NCBI RefSeq assembly: GCF_041154675.1
Contig: NZ_AP031322.1
Span: 62,001 to 126,000 of the forward strand
Reading direction: 5' to 3'
Length of the DNA: 64,000 nt
Origin: Sulfurisphaera javensis
Lineage (GTDB): Archaea; Thermoproteota; Thermoprotei_A; Sulfolobales; Sulfolobaceae
The notes below the pieces were generated by a model. It did no database searches. It had not been told where the DNA came from and saw only the letters and a program-made list of their open reading frames with translations. Made by a program: the position numbers and the translations under genes. Of this stretch, positions 28,864 to 38,400 are shown in pieces (the stretch's first letter is position 1; every line of letters begins with the position of its first letter).

Positions 28864-29250
28864 ATGAGCGAAAAGATTAATACATCAAAAAAGATTCTTT
28901 CACTACTCTTAGACACTTTTAGCAAAAAGGAAAAAGAAAGATTTTACCGGTGCGTTATTAACAAATTATATGGTTCATTTGACGTTTATGCTGAAAAGTT
29001 TTCTATGTTCTTAGCAGATAAAATAGAGGCAAAAGGAAATCTCATTAAAGGAAGAAATGGAAATCTATACATTGAAGGAAATAGGATTATATACGAAATA
29101 GGGAAAGTTAGAGTGTTAATTAATGCCAATGAGAATTTGCAGAGTTTGGATCCAGTTACTCTCGAAACTTGGATATTAATACAAGTATTAAACTTAGGTG
29201 AGGGTCCTATTAACGTTAAAAACATAAAAGTTAGCTTACAGAGTGATTAG
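28864..29250 (+). CDS. Unknown protein, Sulfolobales-type
   Basis: 128 residues, soluble, helix-rich N-terminus (KKILSLLLDTFSKKEKERFY) and a beta-rich C-terminal half (GNLYIEGNRIIYEIGKVRVLI). No motif recognised. It has its own TATA-like stretch upstream (AATTTAATTTTTTC). Isolated between Hsp20 and a decayed region. Confidence 0.55.
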   Translation: MSEKINTSKKILSLLLDTFSKKEKERFYRCVINKLYGSFDVYAEKFSMFLADKIEAKGNLIKGRNGNLYIEGNRIIYEIGKVRVLINANENLQSLDPVTLETWILIQVLNLGEGPINVKNIKVSLQSD

Positions 29251-29254
29251 AAGT

Positions 29255-29590
29255 AGCTCTTTACAATTTCTTAAGCTAATTTCATCAACTTATTAGAAGC
29301 TAAAACTTCATCTGCATTTATTCTAAACTTATTAATTAGCCTATAGTACCCCTTGCACTTCTTATCCTTTCAATAGCTCTATTTTTTCACTTCTACAAAT
29401 CTAACCTTTCTTAACTTCATATTTTTGGTTTTTCCAAAATTACTATTTCAATCGGAGAATAAGCTAAGATAATTCCCTTCTTAGCTAACATTTCTCTAAT
29501 AGTATATTTATTTTTTCCTTAATATTTTCACTGAAAGTATAAATCTTCAAACTTAAATCTCTTTCTAATTACTTAACGATTTTAAATAAA
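29255..29590 (-). pseudogene. Decayed two-gene remnant
   Basis: This 371-base gap carries no intact gene, but minus-strand frames read protein-like pieces broken by stops and shifts: SLKIYTFSENIKEKINI, then in another frame IREMLAKKGIILAYSPIEI, then IERIRSARGTIG, then FRINADEVLASNKLMKLA near the end. The order and spacing suggest one or two small genes, possibly a nucleotidyltransferase/HEPN-like pair, degraded by several indels. The family guess is weak. Confidence 0.35.
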
Positions 29591-29621
29591 ACTATTTTAT
29601 CTTGCAACTGGTAATTAACGT

Positions 29622-30485
29622 ATGTTAGGAAAATTAATTTACGAGAACCTCCAAAAATACGGTTTCCCTTATCCTATTGACAAACATATTTGTTCTTCAT
29701 GGGCAAAGGATATTCCTAAACAAAGTTCAACAATTTTATATACTTCTTGCATGTATCAGACAGCATCTTTAAGTGAAATTTACTCAAAATTCATTCCTTA
29801 TGCTGAAAAACTATCAGCTTTCTCGTTTTTAGGAAAATACATAAAACCTAAGAAGGAGGAACTAGATAGAGCGTATAAAATACTAAATAGAATAGTACAA
29901 CTTTTAAAAAGAAATGGAATAGAATTTGGTTATCTTTATGAAGAAGAACCTTATAGTGGAGCTATTCTTCTAGAATTAGGTTTTTTAGATGAGTTTTCTG
30001 CTTATGCGAAATCCGTATACAAATTCTTTAAAGAGAAAGGAATAAAAAGAATTATTACCGTGGATCCTCATACTCATAATGCTCTTACAAGGTACCAAGA
30101 ATTTATTGATAAGATGGATATTGAGGTAGTAAATTATCTTGAATTAATCAAAGATGCCAAAGCAATAAGTGATATTACTTTTGTTGTTCATGACTCTTGC
30201 TTATACTCAAGGTTCTTAAATCTGAGAGATAAATATAGAGAGATCATCGAAAAAAGCGGAATAAAGACAATAGAAGATGAGTTGGTTACTGGAAATGATA
30301 CAGCATTCTGTTGCGGTTCTCCGATTAAGCCAATTAATCCAGAGTTAAGTGATAAGATTGCAAAAGCTAGAGTACAACAGCTAACTAAATTGAGTAACAA
30401 CATTTTAGTAGTTTGTCCAATGTGCTATGCTAATCTTTCTAAACATCATGAAAACATAAAGGATTTGACTGAGGTGATTGAATGA
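29622..30485 (+). CDS. lutA: LutA-like Fe-S oxidoreductase subunit
   Basis: 287 residues of the CCG-domain family (LutA, GlpC, HdrB). It has CMYQTASL near the start and the Cys-Cys-Gly cores [10 protein letters not shown] and CPMCYANL at the end, which hold a special iron-sulfur cluster. With LutB it would oxidise L-lactate to pyruvate, probably with quinone or another membrane acceptor. The second gene starts inside its stop codon (ATGA overlap), confirming an operon. No LutC gene is adjacent. An HdrB-like role cannot be excluded. Confidence 0.8.
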   Translation: MLGKLIYENLQKYGFPYPIDKHICSSWAKDIPKQSSTILYTSCMYQTASLSEIYSKFIPYAEKLSAFSFLGKYIKPKKEELDRAYKILNRIVQLLKRNGIEFGYLYEEEPYSGAILLELGFLDEFSAYAKSVYKFFKEKGIKRIITVDPHTHNALTRYQEFIDKMDIEVVNYLELIKDAKAISDITFVVHDSCLYSRFLNLRDKYREIIEKSGIKTIEDELVTGNDTAFCCGSPIKPINPELSDKIAKARVQQLTKLSNNILVVCPMCYANLSKHHENIKDLTEVIE

Positions 30486-31627
30486 ACCAAGAGTGGGATA
30501 TTGCAATTCAGAGAACAATAAATAATAATGTTCCCAGAGTATCTAAGATACTAAAAGAGCATCAATATATTCTAGAATTAGCTAAAAAATTAAGAGAAGC
30601 GAAATTGAAGATACTTTCTAATTTAGAGGAATATATTGAACAGACACTAGAGTCAGTAAAAAGAACTGGTGGAAATGCTTATTTTGTAAAGGATCCTAGT
30701 GAGGCAAGGGAATTGGTAGGAAAAATTGTAGGTAAAGGGAAAATTGTAGTTTTTGGTAAATCAATGGTTGCTTATGAACTAGGAATTAGAAAGTATTTAG
30801 CCCAATTAGGTAATGAAGTTTGGGAAACTGACTTAGGAGAGTTTTTAATACAATTAGCTGATGAACCTCCTTCACATATAATTGCCCCAGCAATTCATAT
30901 GACGAAGGAAAGAGTTGCTAAACTTTTAAAGGAAAAATTGGGTTTTGACGTTTCTGAAAACTCAACTCATGAAGAATTAGTCCAAAAAGTAAGGGAATTT
31001 CTAAGAAATAAATTTCTTTCAGCTAATGTAGGAATAACTGGAGCAAATGCCGTTGCTGCTGATGTAGGTTCAATTGTCTTAGTTGAAAATGAGGGAAACA
31101 TTAGGATGAGTACTGTTGTACCTCCCGTACATATTGCAATTGTGGGAGTTGAAAAGATCGTTCCAACATTAGAAGATGCACTAAATGAGGCTTTAGTTCA
31201 AGCAGCTTATGCTGGTTTATATCCTCCAACCTACATTAACGTAACTTCTGGTCCTTCGTCTACCGGAGATATTGAAATGAAAAGAGTTTCTCCAGCTCAT
31301 GGTCCTAAAGAATTTCACCTGATTTTAGTTGATAATGGAAGAATAAAAGCTAGTAAAGATGAAATACTTAGGGAAGCACTTCTCTGTATTAGATGTGGGA
31401 GATGCCATCTTCATTGCCCAGTTTATAGGGTTTTAGATGGAATGTGGGGAGATGCTCCTTATACTGGACCTATGGGGGCTATGTGGTCTTATATTATTTA
31501 TGGCGATGGGAAACCAGCTACTTACTGCACTCATTCTGGTAATTGCAAAGAAGTATGTCCAATGAAGATAAATATTCCTAAAGTCCTTGAGTATATAAAA
31601 TATTTGGAAAATAAGAAACAATCCTAG
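30482..31627 (+). CDS. lutB: LutB-like Fe-S protein with LUD domain
   Basis: 381 residues. The LUD domain fills the first 290 residues ([32 protein letters not shown]), then a ferredoxin-type segment: [12 protein letters not shown] is a complete four-Cys motif. The second motif, [12 protein letters not shown], has Ser where the second Cys is expected, so the second cluster may be 3Fe or have another ligand. The protein is shorter than bacterial LutB of about 470 residues. Cotranslated with lutA. Confidence 0.85.
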   Translation: MNQEWDIAIQRTINNNVPRVSKILKEHQYILELAKKLREAKLKILSNLEEYIEQTLESVKRTGGNAYFVKDPSEARELVGKIVGKGKIVVFGKSMVAYELGIRKYLAQLGNEVWETDLGEFLIQLADEPPSHIIAPAIHMTKERVAKLLKEKLGFDVSENSTHEELVQKVREFLRNKFLSANVGITGANAVAADVGSIVLVENEGNIRMSTVVPPVHIAIVGVEKIVPTLEDALNEALVQAAYAGLYPPTYINVTSGPSSTGDIEMKRVSPAHGPKEFHLILVDNGRIKASKDEILREALLCIRCGRCHLHCPVYRVLDGMWGDAPYTGPMGAMWSYIIYGDGKPATYCTHSGNCKEVCPMKINIPKVLEYIKYLENKKQS

Positions 31628-31658
31628 AAAATTTTTTAATTACTCCTCTCAATCTATT

Positions 31659-34133
31659 ATGATGAAAAGGCAAATAATACTTTTAACCCTTCTATTACTT
31701 TCATTTCTACCTAATTTCTCTTCAATGTTTGTAACTCACACTATTTCACAACCTCAAAAAGCAATAACTGTAGAACCACTGGGAATAACAGCTAATGGAA
31801 ATTTCTTATATGTAACTACTTCTAATGGAATTCTTACTTTAACACTAAATCTCACAATAGTTAATTTTACTCAAATTAATGACCCAGTAATACCTCTAGT
31901 TGTAGGAAACACAATATACGTTACAAACTCAGAAAATAACATAGTGTCTTTAATACAGAATGGGAAAGTAATTAGTAACATTACTATAGGCAGTAACTTT
32001 GAGGCAATTAATTCTGGTCCTTCTCTTCCGAGGATGTATTACGGATATGGCATGGCATATGATCCAAATGATAATTTACTTTATATTGCAGATAGCAATT
32101 TAGGGTATGTAGTTACAATAAATACTATCAATGGAAAAATTAATTACATCTATGGATTTTATGAACCAACAGATGTTATATACGATCCAAATAACGGGAA
32201 CTTATACGTTTTGGATTTTTATAATTTCGAAATTTCCATAGTTAAAGGTACAAATGTTGTTGGCCAAATTAACGTTAAATTACCACCTGCTATGGGAATA
32301 ATAGTTAATAATACGCTTTACTATACGTCGTTTGACTATAGTTACGTAGTTGCATATAACTTAACTTCTGGAAGCCAAACGTGTATACCAGTTGGAAATA
32401 ATCCGTATTTCTTAACTTATGATCCACAAAATGGTAACGTTTACGTTAGTGAATTTGGCTCAGGAGGAATAGCTGTTATACATGGAACTAAATTAATAGA
32501 AAATTACTCAATAGGATCACAGCCTGCTGGTATTTTGTATTATGATGGATTGCTGTATGTAGTACTTTATGGAAATAATGAAATTGAGGCCTTAAATCCT
32601 AATAATATGACTGTTGTATATTCATTACCTTTAACAATAACCTATACGGATGTTATAAGTTATAATGGAAACCTTTACATAACTGAATATTATAACGACA
32701 AAATAATTGAAGTAAATTCTAGTGGAAAGATTATAAACCAACTACTTTTGAATTCAAATCCATATAGCATTACTGAAGTAAATAATATATTATACGTAAC
32801 TTGTCCAAATTCAAATAGAATACTAGAAGTTTCACCATCACTTTCCATTATCGGATATATTAAAGTGCCAGATCCCACATGGATTACCAGTTATCAAGGA
32901 AACCTGTATGTTACAAGTTTCAGTAAAAATCTCTTATATGTTATCTGCCCAAATGGTTTTAACTTAACGATAAGAACTGGAAATGGTCCTTCTTTTGTTA
33001 CTGTTTATGAAGGTAAAGTAATTATTGCTGATGAGTTATCAAAACAACTTACAATATATTATGATGGTCAAACAAAAGATATTAACTTAACATTTTCGCC
33101 TTTAGGTATAATTGGTTATAAAGGTTATATTTATGTTATTGGAAATAATGAGATAGAAATTTTCAATAATAACTTTAATGTTGTAAATAAAATATTCATT
33201 ACAGAACAAATAATACCATTTTCTTTCCCTCTATTTTATGACGGAGTAATTTATAACAATTCAGTGTATATAACTTATGGAAAGACTATCGGAGTATTTA
33301 ACGGATCACAAGAAATAAACGCTTATAACTTTAACAACATTGTTACGGGGATTGCCGTTTTAAAAAATAACATATATGCTATCTCTCCACTATCATCATT
33401 ATACATTCTATCTCCACCACCATCTTACTTACTCACTATTAAAGAGTCTGGCTTACCTAATGGAACAAAATGGGGAATACAAATAAACGGAACAAGCATC
33501 TATTCATCAGATTCAGTAATTACACTTAATCTTACTGAAGGAATATATAATCTAAAAGTTTTAAATGTGACGTATTATTACTCTAATTTCAGCTTTAAAG
33601 AAATAAATGTTAGCAATAATCTCACAATTTATATAACCTTCTATCCAATAAAGTATAACATTACATTTCATGAGGTTGGTTTACCTAATGGAACAAAATG
33701 GGGAATACAAATAAACGGAACAAATATAACTACAAATCTCTCTACAATTAGTTTGAAATTACCTTATGGAAAATATTCATATAAAGTATTATTACCTAAA
33801 GGTTATAACACTTCTACTTTGGCCGGGAGTTTTACAGCGAACAATACCTTAGTAATATCCATAATATTTTATCAAATAACGACAAAAAGCAATATAACGA
33901 CTACAACATCTACAACAACAAGTTCTACTACTAGTACCGAAACTACAACATCTACAACAACATCAAAGACGACAACAACTCAAACTTCAACATCTCAGAA
34001 AAGCATATCTATTCAAACAAAAATACCAACTATAACATCTACTCATAATAGTTCGTTTATAAAGTATATAGGTATAGGCATTATAATAGTATTAGCGATA
34101 ATAATTGCATTATTAGTAATTAGAAAAAGTTAA
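31659..34133 (+). CDS. Secreted beta-propeller surface protein with Thr-rich stalk and anchor
   Basis: 824 residues. Signal peptide (about 1-33), then a large domain of YVTN/NHL-like beta-propeller repeats with recurrent NGNLYV/YDPNNGN motifs (about 35-580). Two copies of a small Ig-like module follow, each with GLPNGTKWGIQINGT (about 595-670 and 671-745). A Ser/Thr-rich stalk (about 746-795) and a C-terminal membrane helix (YIGIGIIIVLAIIIALLVI) finish the chain. It would stand on the cell surface, through or above the S-layer, heavily glycosylated. The two modules share an identical 43-base DNA stretch, suggesting recent duplication or gene conversion. Start: first of two adjacent ATGs. Confidence 0.75.
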   Translation: MMKRQIILLTLLLLSFLPNFSSMFVTHTISQPQKAITVEPLGITANGNFLYVTTSNGILTLTLNLTIVNFTQINDPVIPLVVGNTIYVTNSENNIVSLIQNGKVISNITIGSNFEAINSGPSLPRMYYGYGMAYDPNDNLLYIADSNLGYVVTINTINGKINYIYGFYEPTDVIYDPNNGNLYVLDFYNFEISIVKGTNVVGQINVKLPPAMGIIVNNTLYYTSFDYSYVVAYNLTSGSQTCIPVGNNPYFLTYDPQNGNVYVSEFGSGGIAVIHGTKLIENYSIGSQPAGILYYDGLLYVVLYGNNEIEALNPNNMTVVYSLPLTITYTDVISYNGNLYITEYYNDKIIEVNSSGKIINQLLLNSNPYSITEVNNILYVTCPNSNRILEVSPSLSIIGYIKVPDPTWITSYQGNLYVTSFSKNLLYVICPNGFNLTIRTGNGPSFVTVYEGKVIIADELSKQLTIYYDGQTKDINLTFSPLGIIGYKGYIYVIGNNEIEIFNNNFNVVNKIFITEQIIPFSFPLFYDGVIYNNSVYITYGKTIGVFNGSQEINAYNFNNIVTGIAVLKNNIYAISPLSSLYILSPPPSYLLTIKESGLPNGTKWGIQINGTSIYSSDSVITLNLTEGIYNLKVLNVTYYYSNFSFKEINVSNNLTIYITFYPIKYNITFHEVGLPNGTKWGIQINGTNITTNLSTISLKLPYGKYSYKVLLPKGYNTSTLAGSFTANNTLVISIIFYQITTKSNITTTTSTTTSSTTSTETTTSTTTSKTTTTQTSTSQKSISIQTKIPTITSTHNSSFIKYIGIGIIIVLAIIIALLVIRKS
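33453..33723 (+). repeat. Exact 43-bp direct repeat inside the propeller gene
   Basis: Bases 33453-33495 and 33681-33723 are identical over 43 positions, 228 bases apart (in frame). They encode the core of the two Ig-like modules. Third-position identity throughout means the copies arose, or were homogenised, recently. Confidence 0.9.
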
Positions 34134-34137
34134 GAAA

Positions 34138-35424
34138 TTAATCTGGTTTATATATTATTTTTATTTCTTGATCTGGCAAGTACTGGTTTTGAGTTTTTAG
34201 CACAAGAAACACGGAATATTCTTTACCTGGCTGCAAACCCATTGTTACTATTTGATCAAACTTTACGAATACTTGATTATATCCAGGCTGTAACATTTGT
34301 GGTTGCATATTAGTTACTGGATATGGTAAACTGTCAAATCTAACTGAGATTATATATAATTGCTTTTTAGAAAAAATATTAAGAAAAATAGAACCATCTG
34401 CCTTCATTACACCAGAACCAGAAATCTGTGAAGGTTCTGCGGATAAATTTGATGAGGGAGATGCATAATTGTACTGTTGAGTAGGCAAGTTTTGTTGAGG
34501 CGTTACTTGCGTAGTATTAACATATTGAGACTGTTGAGGACTACTTGGATATTGCTGTTTAGGTTGCTTATAAGACGATTGTGTATAAGGTTGTTGAGTT
34601 GCCATTTGATTTTGTGTAAATTGGGAAGGTTGTTGAGTAATATTTTGTTGATAACCTTGGATGTATTGGCTTCTTTGATATGACATAGATTCTTTTGGTG
34701 GTTGAGATAAAGGATACTGTGGCTGAGTTTGTGGATTAATTGTTACACGCTGTTGATTAGGTAAATTACTCATAGGTAGATTAGGATTATACTGAACTCC
34801 ATACTGAGGTACAGTGTACTGTGGTTGATAGTAATATGATTGAACATTGTATGATTGGTTATAAGTCTTTAAAGCCCTTGACACTCCTATAAATAAAAGT
34901 ATATAGCCAAAATAAGACAAAATAACTGATAAAATAAGAATACCTCCGTTTTTTATTGCATTATTATTGAAAGATTCTCCAAACTTCTTTATTGTAATGC
35001 CTAACATCACACTTCCCACAATACCAAATATTAATGCTAATCCTTCAAAGGCTAACCAAGTCAAAACTGTTATAGTGTTTAAAGCTGATACAAATGCTGA
35101 TAACAATACGGCAACATTTCCCATTAGCAAAAATACGGAAGCAATAGCATTCATGGAAGCTCCTAAAACCGACGCTATGTTTAATTGTCTCAATCCTATT
35201 TTCATTCTATAAAATGCTGCAAAATTTAAAATTCCTATAAATATTCCACTTAAAACAAAAGGTGAAAATATTGATAGTGGAATCCCGTTTACTGTTATAT
35301 TAATTGAGGGATATATCTTGAAAAGTAAGGAGATATACCATACAACAACTCCTAGAATCAGAGAAATAGTAATTGTTAACGAAGATATATTTAAACTTCT
35401 TAATCCTGTATTTAAATTATTCAT
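34138..35424 (-). CDS. DUF973 membrane protein with long Gln-rich linker
   Basis: 428 residues. The N-terminal 180 residues hold about five membrane helices of the Sulfolobales DUF973 type. A low-complexity linker rich in Gln, Pro, Tyr, Ser and Asn runs from about 185 to 335, and a C-terminal beta domain (about 336-428: KADGSIFLNIFSKKQLYIIS...LQPGKEYSVFLVL) ends the protein. Function unknown. The neighbouring frameshifted gene is a paralog with the same C-terminal domain and a much shorter linker. Stop lies 2 bases from the propeller gene stop (convergent). Confidence 0.7.
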   Translation of the reverse strand: MNNLNTGLRSLNISSLTITISLILGVVVWYISLLFKIYPSINITVNGIPLSIFSPFVLSGIFIGILNFAAFYRMKIGLRQLNIASVLGASMNAIASVFLLMGNVAVLLSAFVSALNTITVLTWLAFEGLALIFGIVGSVMLGITIKKFGESFNNNAIKNGGILILSVILSYFGYILLFIGVSRALKTYNQSYNVQSYYYQPQYTVPQYGVQYNPNLPMSNLPNQQRVTINPQTQPQYPLSQPPKESMSYQRSQYIQGYQQNITQQPSQFTQNQMATQQPYTQSSYKQPKQQYPSSPQQSQYVNTTQVTPQQNLPTQQYNYASPSSNLSAEPSQISGSGVMKADGSIFLNIFSKKQLYIISVRFDSLPYPVTNMQPQMLQPGYNQVFVKFDQIVTMGLQPGKEYSVFLVLKTQNQYLPDQEIKIIYKPD

Positions 35425-35460
35425 AAACTTCTATACGCATACAGATAAAAAACTTTTATG

Positions 35461-36320
35461 CTATGTGAAGGTCAAATATACTTTTATCATCTGTCCATTA
35501 CTTAATACCAACGTTACTGTATATATATTTCCCTTTATAAAACCAGATAAGGGAGGAAATTGAATAGTAACATTATTATTTCCTTGATTAAGATTCTGTG
35601 GAGTTATACTAGATCCTCCGACTGAAATTGTAGTATTATCTATAGAAGCACTGACTATTTGTAAAGGCATAGAAGCATAGAGAGTAAAATTAGCTTTTCC
35701 ATCAGCTGTTAAAGTTCCTGTACCTACTTGATAAACTTGGATAATTTGTTGGTACGGAGTCGGTTGAGGACTTGGAGGATAAAATTGCTGAGGAAAGGCT
35801 CCTAGTTTTCTGAGCACTTCATCAATGCTTATGTAAGTCAATATCCATCCTATGAAGTTAATTCCAGGTATCATAATAAGTATACCGCCTACCCACATTA
35901 AATCTGCCTGATAAAACCTACCTAAATTATAAATTGATAAACCTATTAGAAGGCCAGCTATAAACTCTAAAATTGCGCCTATTGCTATAATTATGCCAGC
36001 AAAAAGACCAAGAGCAAATCGTAAAGTAAAAATTGATATTATTGCTAAAATACCGCCAATAAATAGAATAAGATAAGCCCAAGGTAGTAAATTAGCTCCA
36101 GTAATACCGTTTCTAACATCTTTTCCAGTCTGTAAAAAATCATTAAATGCATCACGTAATTTAGGTATAGCAAATGCTAACAATAATACAAAAGTTACTA
36201 TTGTGATTCAGCTGCAATGGTCGACACTATACCAACGAATCCAATAACCTCAGCAATTATAAACCATAAGGAAGCATCTTTTAACTTATTAAGGGCAACT
36301 GAATCTGGATTTACTGCCAT
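35461..36320 (-). pseudogene. DUF973 membrane protein interrupted by a frameshift
   Basis: The main frame (35461-36183) encodes four membrane helices and the C-terminal beta domain (GTLTADGKANFTLYASM) but lacks a proper N-terminus. The missing part is present just upstream in another frame: an ATG at 36320 begins MAVNPDSVALNKLKDASLWF and runs 40 residues to a TAG at 36198-36200. A single-base deletion near 36205-36210 explains the break: one added base restores continuous reading into TIVTFVLLLAFAIPKL. A TATA-like TTTATTATAAGG precedes the ATG. Either a recent pseudogene, a sequencing error, or programmed frameshifting; no slippery run is evident. Confidence 0.75.
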
Positions 36321-36405
36321 GTATTGCTATTCATTTTACCTTATAATAAAATTTCTTGAAAGTAGAATGACACACTTATTGCATAGCTTAATTTAGTGAG
36401 GTTTG

Positions 36406-36565
36406 GATCTCATCTCGAATTTAATTCTCAAAACCCTTGGATTTCATAGGAGTCGTGATTACTCAATTATTCTTCTCCATCCCTTTCGCGGAAAACACCG
36501 TAAAGAAAACCCGCACATCTTACGCTTTCCCCCACTATTCGAGAATCTACATCTAGGGTGAGATC
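36406..36565. repeat. Interrupted inverted repeat enclosing a structured stretch
   Basis: GATCTCA-TCTCGAAT (36406-36420) is matched in inverse order by ATTCGAGA (36537-36544) and TGAGATC (36559-36565), with 14 extra bases in the right arm. The enclosed 116 bases are GC-richer than the surroundings and hold further possible pairs (GGAAA/TTTCC, CGTAA/TTACG). It could be a MITE-like element or an RNA. Lies in the 520-base gene-free gap before the 4-hydroxybutyryl-CoA dehydratase gene. Confidence 0.45.
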
Positions 36566-36679
36566 TTAAAAATGTTGATATAGAGTATTTAAACTTTAAC
36601 GGAAATAGTTTTCAACGGCGTTAAGTCTTATTGCTTCTAGTAATGATGAGGTGATAATTGTGTCCCTTTATAGAGACTA

Positions 36680-36735
36680 AAAGATAAAATTTATATGAGC
36701 TTAAGGGTTAAAAATTGTAAAAAGATAAAATTTAT
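36680..36735 (+). repeat. Two 15-bp direct repeats upstream of 4-hydroxybutyryl-CoA dehydratase
   Basis: AAAGATAAAATTTAT occurs at 36680-36694 and again at 36721-36735, 41 bases apart (about four helical turns). The spacing would put two bound proteins on the same DNA face. Position is 110-165 bases before the ATG. AT-rich, so chance is possible. Confidence 0.4.
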
Positions 36736-36844
36736 GACTTTATAACAACAAAAAAAGTCATGGTTTTGATTTACCTAAAATTGTTAAATTCGTAAACTAG
36801 AAACATATACTAAAGTTTAAAAACTTTAAATCACATATACTCCT

Positions 36845-38356
36845 ATGGGACTTAGAACTGGAGAACAATACCTCGATTCCATTAAGGTTAGAAATAAAGC
36901 GGAAATTTATGTAATGGGAAAAGAAGTCAAAGATGTAACTACTCATCCTTTCTTAAAACCTTCTATTATGGCATTTAAGGCAACTTTTGATGCAGCTTGG
37001 GAAGAAGATACTAAAGATTTAGGAAGAGCTTGGAGCCCATTCATAAATGAGGAAATAAATAGGTTTAATCATATCCATAGATCTCCGGAAGACTTAGCTG
37101 CTAAAGTTAGATTATTAAGAAAATTGAGCCATAAAACTGGTGCTTGCTTCCAGAGATGTGTAGGTTGGGATGCATTAAATACGTTATGGATTATGACAAA
37201 TATAATGGCACAAAAAGGTAAAAAAGAATATAAGGATAGATTTGTTGAATATCTCAGTTACGTTCAAAAGAAAGATTTAGCACTTGCTGGAGCGATGACA
37301 GATGCAAAAGGAGTAAGAACATTAAAACCTCATCAACAACCTAACAAAAACGCTTATGTTAGAATTGAAGAAGTTACTAAGGATGGAATTTACGTTTCTG
37401 GTGCTAAAGCTAACATTACTGGTGTTGCTGCAACAGAAGAAATTGTAGTCTTACCAACTAGAGCGATGGGACCAGAAGATAAAGATTATGCTGTTGCATT
37501 TTCAATTCCAACTGATACTGAAGGAATAAAGATCATTGTAGGAAGACAACTGAATGATGCTAGAAGGCTTGAGGGAGGAGATATTGATGCATTACCTTAT
37601 TTCTATAATCATGAAGGTTTAATAATTTTCGATCACGTATTTGTGCCTATGGAGAGAGTATTCTTAATGGGCGAATATGAGTACACTTCACAATTAGTTG
37701 AAGTGTTTTCAGCCTATCATAGACAAGGATATGGTGGATGTAAAGCTGGTTTAGGAGATGTTATAATCGGTGCTTCAATGAATTTGGCTAAGCAATTAGG
37801 AGTCGAAAAAGCCTCTCACGTCCAAGAGAAATTGACTGAAATGATATTCTTAACTGAGACAATGTACTCAGCTGGCATCGCTGCTAGCTTAAATGCTGTA
37901 AAAGTTTGTGATAATTGTTGGTGGGTAAATCCAATGCACGCTAACGTAACTAAACACTTAGTTGCTAGATTTCCAGCACAAATCTCACAATTATCTATAG
38001 ACATAGCTGGAGGAATAATAGGAACAGCGCCAAGTGAATGGGATCTAAAGAATCCGAAATTAAAGGAATATATAGCAAAGTATTTACAAGGAGTTGAAGG
38101 CTATACTGCTGAAGATAGATTGAGAATGGTTAGACTGCTAGAGAACGTGAGCCTTGGTGTAGCTTTCCAGATAGAGTCAGTTCACGGTGCTGGAAGTCCT
38201 GCAGCACAACGTATAATGTTCAGTAGATTATACGACTTAAATTATGCTGAGGAAATAGCTAAAAGGTTAGCTGGTAAGAAGACTGACTTGAAATTTAAGC
38301 CTAATGCAGAACCTTGGAGAGACAGCGAAACTGAAAAATTAGCTAAAAGCAAATAG
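36845..38356 (+). CDS. abfD: 4-hydroxybutyryl-CoA dehydratase
   Basis: 503 residues. Cytoplasmic radical enzyme with FAD and one [4Fe-4S] cluster that converts 4-hydroxybutyryl-CoA to crotonyl-CoA in the 3-hydroxypropionate/4-hydroxybutyrate CO2 fixation cycle. The cluster ligands are visible: C101 and C105 in [10 protein letters not shown]292 and C299 in [12 protein letters not shown], matching the Clostridium aminobutyricum pattern of two Cys, one His and one Cys. The flavin-binding acyl-CoA-dehydrogenase-like part holds [22 protein letters not shown]. Full length. Monocistronic, with a long upstream gap containing repeats; a TATA-like TTTAAAAACTTTAAAT lies about 25 bases before the ATG. 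Confidence 0.95.
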   Translation: MGLRTGEQYLDSIKVRNKAEIYVMGKEVKDVTTHPFLKPSIMAFKATFDAAWEEDTKDLGRAWSPFINEEINRFNHIHRSPEDLAAKVRLLRKLSHKTGACFQRCVGWDALNTLWIMTNIMAQKGKKEYKDRFVEYLSYVQKKDLALAGAMTDAKGVRTLKPHQQPNKNAYVRIEEVTKDGIYVSGAKANITGVAATEEIVVLPTRAMGPEDKDYAVAFSIPTDTEGIKIIVGRQLNDARRLEGGDIDALPYFYNHEGLIIFDHVFVPMERVFLMGEYEYTSQLVEVFSAYHRQGYGGCKAGLGDVIIGASMNLAKQLGVEKASHVQEKLTEMIFLTETMYSAGIAASLNAVKVCDNCWWVNPMHANVTKHLVARFPAQISQLSIDIAGGIIGTAPSEWDLKNPKLKEYIAKYLQGVEGYTAEDRLRMVRLLENVSLGVAFQIESVHGAGSPAAQRIMFSRLYDLNYAEEIAKRLAGKKTDLKFKPNAEPWRDSETEKLAKSK

Positions 38357-38400
38357 GAATAGTAGTTAATTTTTTTATTTTTCCCATTTTTGTTCTTTTC

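Noticed and set aside
33890-34030. Thr/Ser codon runs in stalk regions as CRISPR or tandem repeats
   Set aside because: Irregular low-complexity coding repeats with no spacers of constant length; no CRISPR array in the window.
34477-34683. Leu/Arg-rich plus-strand frame opposite the Gln-rich linker
   Set aside because: Antisense of CAA/CAG-rich codons; composition artefact.
36640-36675. C/D-box-like AATGATGA before abfD
   Set aside because: No CTGA box at a proper distance downstream.
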